From an uncultured Bacteroidia bacterium (GTDB taxonomy: Bacteria; Bacteroidota; Bacteroidia; Bacteroidales; Prolixibacteraceae), in NCBI GenBank assembly GCA_903850335.1, contig CAINLJ010000125.1, positions 1-33,421 of the forward strand: DNA of 33,421 nt. Reading direction: 5' to 3'. The notes below the pieces were generated by a model that saw only the letters and a list, made by a program, of their open reading frames with translations, was not told the origin of the DNA and searched no databases. Shown here piece after piece: positions 26,877 to 33,421 of this stretch. Position 1 is the first letter of the stretch; the number at the start of each line of letters is the position of its first letter. The translations under genes and the position numbers were made by a program.

Positions 26877-29036
26877 ATGAAAAAGGCATATCCTTTCATC
26901 TTTATCTTCGTTTTTATAGTCCTGTTTATCTTTCCGGCTCTTCTTTTAACTGGTCAGACCGGTGAGAAACTATCCGGTGAAGACAATAAAAATAATATTA
27001 TCAGCCTTTGGTCCTTTGACAAGGATATCCCCGGGTTTACCCTGGACAATTTTCAGAATAGACAGGACTCGCTTTACGGAAAATACGAATACGTTGCAGG
27101 GGTAAAAGGTAAGGCAATAAAACTTGACGGGTTCAGGACCTATGCAAAAACGTCAGTGAAGAACCAGCAAGTTCAGTCAGACGCATTTACCGTTGAGGCC
27201 TGGATTGCCCCTGCTGCCTATCCATGGTCCTGGAGTCCGGTATATGATTGTTCTGATCAGGGATTGACGGGATTCTTTTTTGGAATTGATCCTATCGGTC
27301 GTGTTGGCTTTAATGTTGCTGCAGGAAGTTCATGGTACGAAGTGAAATCCAAATTGTCTGTTCCTCTCAGGGAGTGGTCCCATATTGCGGCTGTTTTTAA
27401 GGCTAATGAAGAGATAACTATTTTCGTTAACGGAGAAAATGTTGCTTCATTACAAATTGATGGAAAATACGTTCCTTCCGGGAGTTTTTCATCATCTACC
27501 ATAGGAAGGAATGACCATTCGCAGATATGGAAAGAACCCCAGCTAACTACTCCCGGCACTTACTTTTTTCTGGACGGATTGCTGGATGAAATCTGCATTT
27601 ACGGAAATGCCCGAACCGGCAAGCAGATAAAAGAAGAAATTGCTGTTATGGGAAAGCTCCCGAAACCGGCTCTGAGTGAACGCGGGAATTTCCCCAAAGG
27701 TCCTGTTGGTTCAGGGACGTTTGGGGCATATTATACCAAACTTGATTATTTTAAGGAATGGGATGAACTGTGGAGGGTCGGCAACGATCCGGATGTGTAT
27801 GTAAGATTTGACAGCTCGCCAGTTCAGCTTATTTTCTGGCGAGGTACAAGTTTAGTACCATGTTGGGTTTCAGAGAATGATATCTGGTACACCAATGAAT
27901 GGCTTGAAACCTGGGGCAAAGATGTTGTCAGCTGTGCCGAACCCTTGATGGATCGTCAATGCAGGTATTCACATGTCAGAATAATTGAGAATAATGATGC
28001 CCGGGTGGTTGTTCACTGGCGATATGCATTGGCAGATGCTTTCTATCATTTTGCCGCTGTTTCGGATGACGGCAGGGGGGAATGGTGCGATGAGTATTAC
28101 ATCATTTACCCCGATCATGTTGGAGTCAGAAAAATGGAACTCCATTATTCCAAACCGGAGCGGAAACATGACTGGGAGGAACAAATCATATTGACACCTC
28201 CTGGTAAGTATCCAGCTGATCTGATTGAAAAGGAGAGCATATCCCTTGTTAATATGAAGGGGGAGATAAAGAATTATCTCTGGAATGAGAAACTTGAAAT
28301 AGAAATGCCTGAGCCAAAGGGGGCAAATATTTCTTATGTCAACCTAAAATCTGAATACCGGCCATTTTTTATAATTTCACCAGATCCTGTTAATGCTGTT
28401 GAAAAAGTCCTTGATTCTCCATATTTCAGAACGTATGCTGCAAATATGGCGGCAAAAATGTTTAAGCCCGATTCTGTGCCTACTGTCTATGGATGGTGGA
28501 ATCATTGGCCGGTGGCCCAGATACCCGGTGACGGACGCTGGGTAGTTACACCCGATAAACCTGGTCATTTCAATCTGACTACGTTTGTTCAATGGAAAGA
28601 ATACGCTAAAACTGAAAAAACAAAGACAAGAATAATGTTACAGGGTATGACAAAAGGGAAGGCCGGAGAACTTGTGCCTCTGGCCAAATCATGGCTTCAT
28701 GCACCTGAAATGATGATTTCTTCCGGCGGATATGAGGGTGGAATTTATGATGAGGCAGAAAGGGCTTATGTTCTGGGTAAAACAGTTAAAAATTACGCTC
28801 CCCTGGATTTCACTATTAATGGTTCCGAAGAATCTCCCCTGATAAATCCGGCTATCATTATAAAAAACTGGGGTAAGGACATTGCCAGGATTACCTTAAA
28901 CGATAAGGCGATTCAGCAGGAAGATTTAATCAGGCAGGGAATACGGTCTACTCCTTATGGTGAAGACCTGATCGTATGGTTTAAGTTGGATTGCCGGGAG
29001 AAAATTAAAATTTCTTTGGAGAAAATCATGCATTAA
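26877..29036 (+). CDS. LamG-domain secreted protein with unrecognised C-terminal region
   Basis: Exported protein of 719 residues. After a hydrophobic leader (FIFVFIVLFIFPALLLTG) comes a concanavalin-A-like LamG domain at about residues 40-245: SLWSFDKD, GVKGKAIKLDGF, AFTVEAWIAPAAYPW, REWSHIAAVFKANEEITIFV and FLDGLLDEICIYGNARTG. The remaining 470 residues are a separate beta-rich region with conserved-looking aromatic and charged motifs (GTFGAYYTKLDYFKEWDELW, DVYVRFDSSPVQLIFWRGTS, RYSHVRIIENNDARVVVHWR, YYIIYPDHVGVRKMELHY, YGWWNHWPVAQIPGDGRW). I do not recognise this part. LamG domains usually bind glycans, so the rest may be a catalytic domain such as a lyase or hydrolase of a polysaccharide. 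Its place between a PLP enzyme and a sulfatase supports a glycan role; the activity is open. Confidence 0.6.
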   Translation: MKKAYPFIFIFVFIVLFIFPALLLTGQTGEKLSGEDNKNNIISLWSFDKDIPGFTLDNFQNRQDSLYGKYEYVAGVKGKAIKLDGFRTYAKTSVKNQQVQSDAFTVEAWIAPAAYPWSWSPVYDCSDQGLTGFFFGIDPIGRVGFNVAAGSSWYEVKSKLSVPLREWSHIAAVFKANEEITIFVNGENVASLQIDGKYVPSGSFSSSTIGRNDHSQIWKEPQLTTPGTYFFLDGLLDEICIYGNARTGKQIKEEIAVMGKLPKPALSERGNFPKGPVGSGTFGAYYTKLDYFKEWDELWRVGNDPDVYVRFDSSPVQLIFWRGTSLVPCWVSENDIWYTNEWLETWGKDVVSCAEPLMDRQCRYSHVRIIENNDARVVVHWRYALADAFYHFAAVSDDGRGEWCDEYYIIYPDHVGVRKMELHYSKPERKHDWEEQIILTPPGKYPADLIEKESISLVNMKGEIKNYLWNEKLEIEMPEPKGANISYVNLKSEYRPFFIISPDPVNAVEKVLDSPYFRTYAANMAAKMFKPDSVPTVYGWWNHWPVAQIPGDGRWVVTPDKPGHFNLTTFVQWKEYAKTEKTKTRIMLQGMTKGKAGELVPLAKSWLHAPEMMISSGGYEGGIYDEAERAYVLGKTVKNYAPLDFTINGSEESPLINPAIIIKNWGKDIARITLNDKAIQQEDLIRQGIRSTPYGEDLIVWFKLDCREKIKISLEKIMH

Positions 29037-29108
29037 TGCTTGAATTAATGGCGTTAGTCACAAATTTTAGTAACTTAGTTATGAAAGGAAAACTAATAAA
29101 TCAAGATT

Positions 29109-30599
29109 ATGAATGTTAGCAGGCGGGATTCTCTATGGTTGATTAACGCGACTGTAGTCATAGGGTATATAATTCTGAGTCTTGCATCGGACGGTTTGGC
29201 AGTTGTTCGGAGGCCCAACGTGGTTTATCTTTTTGCGGATCAGTGGCGGGCTGCAGCGACCGGCTATTCAGGTGATCCAAACGTCAAGACTCCGAATCTG
29301 GACAAGCTTGTAACAAAGAGCGTTAATTTCGGGAATGCCGTTTCGGTGTGTCCGGTTTGTACGCCGTATCGGGCATCCCTGATGACAGGGCGATATCCCA
29401 CCTCAACAGGGATGTTCATGAATGATCTCTACCTCCCGGACCAGGAACTTTGCATGGGTGAGATTTTCAAAGCGGCCGGTTATTCGACGGCGTATATCGG
29501 TAAGTGGCATCTTGATGGGCATGGACGCAGTTCGTATATTCCAATCGAGAGGCGTCAGGGCTTTGAGTACTGGAAGGCAGGTGAGTGCGATCACAACTAT
29601 ATGAAGTCGCATTATTACTCAGGCACTTCTGCGGAGAAGAAATTCTGGGAAGGCTACGATGCCTTTGCCCAGACACGGGATGCCCGTCAATATATCCACG
29701 ACCATGCAAAGGACGGGAAACCCTTCTTACTGGTTGTCTCGTATGGCGTTCCTCACTTTCCGCACAATACTGCACCTAAGGAATACGCAGAGATGTATCC
29801 GCCGGAAAAACTGATACTGGCTCCAAATGTTGATAAAAATATGGAATTGAATGTTCGTAAAGAACTGTCAGGCTATTACGCACATTGCTCGGCGCTGGAT
29901 AAGTGTATCGGCGAAATGGTTCAGACCTTGCAGGAGGCCGGGTTGGCCGACAATACGATCCTGGTGTTTACATCGGATCATGGAGAGATGATGGGCGCGC
30001 AGCATATTGCACCACGCACTAAACAGTATCCGTTTGACGAGGCCTGTCGCGTGCCTTTCCTTTTGTGCTACCCGGATGGCCAGGGCAAGGGCATTCGAAG
30101 CATCAGGGAACCGATCAATACTCCGGACATCCTGCCCACACTGCTGGGGCTGGCAGGAGTGGCAATTCCGAAGACAGTGGAGGGTAAAGATTTGTCAGCT
30201 CTGGTAAAGGGTACAGCGAGGATGCCGGAGCGGGCAGTGCTGATCATGAGTGTGTCGCCGTTTGTAAGCGGAAGCAACCTGTGCGAATACCGTGGCATCC
30301 GAACATATCGTTACACGTATGTGAAAAATCTAAGCGGCGTGTGGCTCCTTTATGACAACCAGGAAGACCCATGGCAACTAAATAATCTCGCAGGCAAGCC
30401 TGGACATGAAACGCTTCAGAAGGAGCTGAATGAGAAACTTATAACCGAGCTGAAGAAGATAGGCGACGAATTCAAGCCGCGGAAGTTTTACCTCGACAAG
30501 TGGGGGTACAAGGTGGATGAGGGCGGGCAAATTCCGTATGACGGAAATGCTGAAGTGCAGGGACCTCAATGGAAAGAGCCTGGAAGAATTAATAAATGA
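29109..30599 (+). CDS. S1-family sulfatase (CTPYR type)
   Basis: Type I sulfatase of 496 residues with an N-terminal hydrophobic segment (LINATVVIGYIILSLASDG). Metal-binding start NVVYLFADQWRAAATGY, formylglycine signature VCTPYRASLMTGRYPTSTG (Cys84), then IGKWHLDGHG, SYGVPHFPHNT and TSDHGEMMGAQHIAPRTKQY (Asp290-His291 plus a downstream Lys). The C-terminal end RGIRTYRYTYVKN and LYDNQEDPWQLNNL is intact. The motif set resembles the S1_16-like or arylsulfatase A-like group, but subfamily cannot be fixed by eye. Codon use is more G+C-rich than in the LamG gene before it. It is the last gene of the + strand run and converges with the next gene, 44 bases apart, where I see no clear terminator hairpin. 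Confidence 0.9.
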   Translation: MNVSRRDSLWLINATVVIGYIILSLASDGLAVVRRPNVVYLFADQWRAAATGYSGDPNVKTPNLDKLVTKSVNFGNAVSVCPVCTPYRASLMTGRYPTSTGMFMNDLYLPDQELCMGEIFKAAGYSTAYIGKWHLDGHGRSSYIPIERRQGFEYWKAGECDHNYMKSHYYSGTSAEKKFWEGYDAFAQTRDARQYIHDHAKDGKPFLLVVSYGVPHFPHNTAPKEYAEMYPPEKLILAPNVDKNMELNVRKELSGYYAHCSALDKCIGEMVQTLQEAGLADNTILVFTSDHGEMMGAQHIAPRTKQYPFDEACRVPFLLCYPDGQGKGIRSIREPINTPDILPTLLGLAGVAIPKTVEGKDLSALVKGTARMPERAVLIMSVSPFVSGSNLCEYRGIRTYRYTYVKNLSGVWLLYDNQEDPWQLNNLAGKPGHETLQKELNEKLITELKKIGDEFKPRKFYLDKWGYKVDEGGQIPYDGNAEVQGPQWKEPGRINK

Positions 30600-30643
30600 G
30601 ATATTGACATCTGCTCGTGAAGATGGTCGTATGGCGGAGATCT

Positions 30644-32218
30644 TTAGTTTTTGGGAAGAAATGATCTCGCGGAGGCTTCACTGTCTTTATACCTCAATCG
30701 AAGTTTATCCAATCTTTTGTTCAAGTCGGCTTTAACAGAAGCATAAGAAGGCTCGTTGTAAACATTTTTCATTTCAAGTGGATCTCTTTGAATATCAAAA
30801 AGTTCCCATTCGTCTATATCATAATAAAAATGAATGAGTTTGTATCTTTCTGTGCTTATCCCGTAATGGCGCTTAACCATATGGGATCCCGGATATTCAT
30901 AGTAATGATAATAATGTTCTTTCCTCCAGTTAGCTGATGTCTTCCCTTTTAAAATTTGAACCATGCTTTCTCCCTGCATGTCCGAGGGTATTTTTACTCC
31001 GGCAATGTCAAGAAAGGTCTCAGCAAAGTCAAGATTTGAAACCATATCATTGTTGACGGTTCCCGCTTTTATGACACCCGGCCATCGAATTAGCAATGGG
31101 GTGCGGTATGACTGTTCCAGCATCCAACGTTTGTCAAACCAGCCGTGCTCTCCCAGGAAAAAACCCTGGTCCGAAGTATAGATCACAATCGTGTTTTTAT
31201 CCAATCCATTCTCTTTCAGGAAATCGAGAATTGCTCCGACACTTTTATCCACTCCGGCAATACAGGCAAGATAATCCTGCAGATATCTCTGGTATTTAAA
31301 CCTGACCAAGACGTCACCAATTGGATTTTCCTTTTTAAACTGATTGATGATTGGGTCGTAAACTTCGTCCCATGCAGCCAATTGTAATGAATCCAGATTT
31401 CTAAGTGTCGTATTTTTTATCTTTGATTTATCGGCATACATCTTAACATCCTCCTCAATACGCATAGTCCTGGATATAGTCATATCCTGATCCCTTTCTG
31501 CCTTTCCGCGGTTTGAATAATCATCAAACAGAGTAGATGGTTCAGGAAATACTGTGTTTTTGTAAAGTTTTAGTTCCTTTGGACCCGGTTGCCAATTCCT
31601 GTGTGGTGCTTTGTGGTACATCAACAGCATAAATGGTTTATCACTTTCTCTTGCCTTCTTCAACCATTGAATACTTTTCTCAGTAATAATTTCAGTAACA
31701 TAACCCTTCTCGATATAGGTTCCATTGGAATTGATAAATTCCGGATTATAATATCTTCCCTGATCCGGAAGGATATCCCAGTGATTAAAACCTGTTGGAT
31801 TGGATCCAAGGTGCCACTTACCAATGATGGCGGTGTTGTAACCCGTCTTTTGAAGTAGCTTAGGGAAGGTCTCTTGTGAACCGTCAAAAGGTTCCTGAAC
31901 TTCATTCTCCAGAAATCCATTCATGTGACTGTATTTCCCTGTCAAGATGGTGGCCCTGCTCGGTCCACAGAGAGAGTTAGTAACCAGGCAGCGATTAAAT
32001 AGCATCCCGGAATCGGCAATCCGGTCAATATTAGGAGTTGGTGAATACTCTCTCAATGGCCCACCATAAGCACTAATTGATTGGTATCCATGATCATCAC
32101 TCATGATATAGACAATGTTTGGACGTTGCGAATGTGCTTCTTTATTATGAACTGCACTCAGTCCAACAACCGCAGAAAGTTTTATTGCAAGATTTAAGGT
32201 TTGAATTTTACTTTTCAT
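30644..32218 (-). CDS. S1_11-like sulfatase (CGPSR type)
   Basis: Type I sulfatase of 524 residues on the opposite strand. It has a short leader (LAIKLSAVVGLSAVHNKEAHS), the metal site NIVYIMSDDHGYQSISAYGG (Asp41-Asp42), the formylglycine signature LCGPSRATILTGKYSHMNGF (Cys84), IIGKWHLGSNPTGF, MYHKAPHRNWQPGPKEL and TSDQGFFLGEHGWFDKRWML (Asp350-Gln351). The Asp-Gln-Gly variant and the KYSHMNGF and KAPHRNWQP motifs match subfamily S1_11, whose studied members remove 6-O-sulfate from N-acetylglucosamine; here that specificity is an inference. All catalytic residues are present. It has its own promoter region in 32219-32417 but I could not find a convincing consensus. Being convergent to the main gene run, it must be expressed separately. 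Confidence 0.88.
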   Translation of the reverse strand: MKSKIQTLNLAIKLSAVVGLSAVHNKEAHSQRPNIVYIMSDDHGYQSISAYGGPLREYSPTPNIDRIADSGMLFNRCLVTNSLCGPSRATILTGKYSHMNGFLENEVQEPFDGSQETFPKLLQKTGYNTAIIGKWHLGSNPTGFNHWDILPDQGRYYNPEFINSNGTYIEKGYVTEIITEKSIQWLKKARESDKPFMLLMYHKAPHRNWQPGPKELKLYKNTVFPEPSTLFDDYSNRGKAERDQDMTISRTMRIEEDVKMYADKSKIKNTTLRNLDSLQLAAWDEVYDPIINQFKKENPIGDVLVRFKYQRYLQDYLACIAGVDKSVGAILDFLKENGLDKNTIVIYTSDQGFFLGEHGWFDKRWMLEQSYRTPLLIRWPGVIKAGTVNNDMVSNLDFAETFLDIAGVKIPSDMQGESMVQILKGKTSANWRKEHYYHYYEYPGSHMVKRHYGISTERYKLIHFYYDIDEWELFDIQRDPLEMKNVYNEPSYASVKADLNKRLDKLRLRYKDSEASARSFLPKN

Positions 32219-32579
32219 ATATAAAAAATATGAGATCTATGGGATCATTGGACTACAGTTCCGTAGCTTGCTTTCCTAAGCCATTGTCTCCCTGGGTGTA
32301 ATTATAATCAAAACTTCTTTAATTGCAATTCATTCAGATCATTATTATGACTATAGTTGAATTATTTTTATCTGAAAAAACAATTTTAAACCATTCTCAA
32401 TATTCGATTATAAAACAATGGTTAACAACCCTTTGATACCCGAACGATTTATGTGCATGTTTGCAATAAACCCAAAGACACCAAGAAATCAAAAAATTGC
32501 CAAAGAACTACTGAATGATGGCAAAATTGCAGCTTAAAATTTAGCGAAGTATTTTTGTAGTATAGGAAATTGTCTTTAA
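32219..32579. other. A+T-rich intergenic stretch upstream of the minus-strand sulfatase
   Basis: About 360 bases between the sulfatase start and the terminator hairpin. It must hold the promoter of the sulfatase, though no clean TTTG/TAnnTTTG pair is visible on the minus strand. On the plus strand TATAGTTG (near 32352) is one mismatch from the -7 consensus. The only open frame worth noting is the 39-codon one at 32418. Confidence 0.5.
32418..32537 (+). CDS. Possible 39-residue small protein, unrecognised
   Basis: ATG at 32418 opens a frame with Lys-rich C terminus (NPKTPRNQKIAKELLNDGKI) and ends at TAA 32535-32537. It lies about 60 bases after a weak -7-like element (TATAGTTG). The ending has the look of a helical protein tail. 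No family is recognised. It might be a remnant of a longer gene, since Met codons at 32451 and 32457 offer other starts, or chance. Confidence 0.25.
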   Translation: MVNNPLIPERFMCMFAINPKTPRNQKIAKELLNDGKIAA

Positions 32580-32624
32580 AAAGAGTGAGTGGAATATCTA
32601 ATTTTCGATATCCACTCACTCTTT
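32580..32624 (-). terminator. Intrinsic terminator of the KKDGTPD gene
   Basis: AAAGAGTGAGTGG (32580-32592) pairs perfectly with CCACTCACTCTTT (32612-32624); after a one-base bulge ATATC also pairs with GATAT, leaving an 8-base loop. Read on the minus strand the hairpin lies 26 bases after the stop of the small protein gene and is followed by a T-rich run (TTTTTAAAG), as expected of a Rho-independent terminator. It may also stop plus-strand transcription. Confidence 0.85.
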
Positions 32625-32650
32625 ATATTCTTAAACCAGATAGATTAGAA

Positions 32651-32964
32651 TTATTTTTTTTCCTTAGGTTTTTCTTTCCCCTTGTTTGCTTTATAACGCA
32701 TATCAGGAGTGCCATCTTTTTTCAGCGGTCCGGCCGGTTTGGTTTCGTTGTTCTTGAACCGTTTGTCCGGGGTTCCATCTTTCTTTAACACTACGGGTTT
32801 TGCTGCTTCGGCCTTCTTCCCGGGAGCCTTCATTACTTCTGCCGCTTTTGCAGGAGCAACTTTTGTTTTAGCCTGTTCTTTTTTTGCTGGTTTGGCAGCA
32901 TCCAGGGCAACACCTAATACTGAAAATCCCAGCGATAAAATTAATACGATCAATAATTTTTCAT
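32651..32964 (-). CDS. Small secreted Lys/Ala-rich protein with two KKDGTPD repeats; start region frameshifted
   Basis: A 100-residue basic protein on the minus strand. It has a hydrophobic leader (IVLILSLGFSVLGVALDAA), a Lys/Ala/Pro-rich linker, and two near-identical units: KKDGTPDKRFK (residues 57-67) and KKDGTPDMRYK (78-88), followed by a Lys tail. The intact frame begins at a TTG (32951-32953) that would be an odd start. The only ATG nearby (complement of 32962-32964) is one base out of frame: ATG-AAAAA-TTATTG. One extra A would give MKKLLIVLILSLGFSVLG, a normal signal peptide. So this is a recent frameshift, a homopolymer sequencing error, or a slippage switch. The KKDGTPD unit occurs in small exported Bacteroidota proteins of unknown role. 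The gene is separate from the PUL, with its own terminator. Confidence 0.7.
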
Positions 32965-33358
32965 TTGAATTTCATCCGAGTTTATAGTGCTGATTTTGCA
33001 CTTTTAAAAGGTTACAATTCTCTTACTCATAAGGCTTTTCAGAAAACGCCCCATTTTTTAAAGTTGGAAATGGCCCAAATCACGTTGTTCATTTAACCTA
33101 ACCAGTTTAGTCGGAGAGATCTTGTCAAAAATATAAATTTCTTTATAACAGACGTATAAAAAACAGAAAATTGAGATCTAATTATCTCCTGTTAAATCAA
33201 TTTTATAATAATAACCACAATAAGCTACATGGATTCTTAAAATCTTCATGATCAATTCAAATTGTTGTGGGCATTAATCTTCAATAAACGATTTGATAGG
33301 TGCTATTCATATGATAATTTCTTATTCTATTCAAAAAAACTGTTAATAAATGCTTAAA

Positions 33359-33371
33359 GGTGCAGAGCACC
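33359..33371. repeat. Small perfect inverted repeat before a promoter element
   Basis: GGTGC-AGA-GCACC, a 5-base dyad 3 bases upstream of the -7-like element at 33375. It lies where the -10 to -30 region would be and could be an operator or chance. Confidence 0.35.
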
Positions 33372-33374
33372 GTT

Positions 33375-33382
33375 TATATTTG
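33375..33382 (+). promoter_or_regulatory. Bacteroidota-type -7 promoter element
   Basis: TATATTTG matches the Bacteroidota consensus TAnnTTTG exactly. A -33 TTTG partner is not obvious at 19-21 bases upstream. It would drive a gene beginning beyond the right edge of the window. Confidence 0.45.
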
Positions 33383-33421
33383 TAGAAAATGCTTTAAAAA
33401 AATATTCAAATTAGGTACAGC

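Larger units (their letters stand above)
32965..33421. other. Non-coding right end of window
   Basis: About 457 A+T-rich bases with no convincing gene on either strand; short frames here have no recognisable content. The part next to 32965 should contain the promoter of the KKDGTPD gene. The right part holds a small inverted repeat and a -7-like element pointing out of the window. Confidence 0.6.

Noticed and set aside
30600-30643. Possible bidirectional terminator between the two convergent sulfatases
   Set aside because: No stable hairpin with a T-tract could be found in the 44 bases.
32709-32987. 92-residue plus-strand ORF opposite the KKDGTPD gene
   Set aside because: Antisense to the repeat protein and its low-complexity Lys/Ala codons; the minus-strand frame has signal peptide, repeats and a terminator.

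Overview
The window looks like the enzyme-rich part of a polysaccharide-degradation locus (PUL-type) from a Bacteroidota bacterium, probably an environmental or marine anaerobe-type lineage. The basis is the gene content (secreted glycosidases, four S1-type sulfatases, DUF1080, a Gfo/Idh/MocA oxidoreductase with a Tat leader, DUF6259, DUF3863-type proteins), the A+T-rich short intergenic spacers, and one Bacteroidota-like -7 promoter element at the right end. I see no SusC/SusD pair, no TonB receptor, no regulator, no transporter, no tRNA or rRNA, no transposase and no CRISPR. The window is therefore an internal or terminal piece of a larger locus.

Layout. About 30.6 kb is read on the + strand with almost no spacing. 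In order: a GH106-type alpha-L-rhamnosidase (5' end outside the window); a GH63-like lipoprotein glycosidase interrupted by one in-frame TAA; a GH120 beta-xylosidase-like enzyme; a GH123/DUF4091-type enzyme; a Tat-exported Gfo/Idh/MocA oxidoreductase; a DUF1080 protein; a putative beta-propeller glycosidase-like protein; a GH2 enzyme; a second, more G+C-rich GH120; a DUF3863-type protein; a sulfatase; an internally deleted sulfatase remnant; two tandem DUF6259-type proteins; a possible 61-codon ORF; an exported PLP enzyme (aminotransferase class V fold); a LamG protein with a large unrecognised C-terminal half; and another sulfatase. The last 2.8 kb holds a convergent sulfatase on the minus strand (S1_11-like), a small Lys/Ala-rich minus-strand protein with two KKDGTPD repeats and a clear intrinsic terminator, and two A+T-rich non-coding stretches.

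How the genes may work together (inference). Sulfatases would desulfate a heteropolysaccharide. GH106, GH120 (two copies), GH2, GH63-like and GH123-like enzymes would remove rhamnose, xylose, galactose-type and amino-sugar residues. The Gfo/Idh/MocA plus DUF1080 pair suggests a second, oxidative route (3-keto-glycoside formation, then non-hydrolytic or hydrolytic cleavage). Rhamnose, xylose and sulfate together would fit an ulvan-like or other sulfated algal or plant-like glycan, but nothing in the sequence proves the substrate.

Most notable observations: a nonsense codon that separates the two predicted catalytic acids of the GH63-like enzyme; a sulfatase that has lost about half its fold in frame; a one-base homopolymer frameshift at the start of the KKDGTPD protein; two exported cofactor-dependent enzymes (NAD(P) and PLP types) with Tat-like leaders; and several conserved but functionally unassigned large proteins (DUF6259 pair, LamG plus unknown, DUF3863). 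These last are the best candidates for undescribed carbohydrate chemistry.
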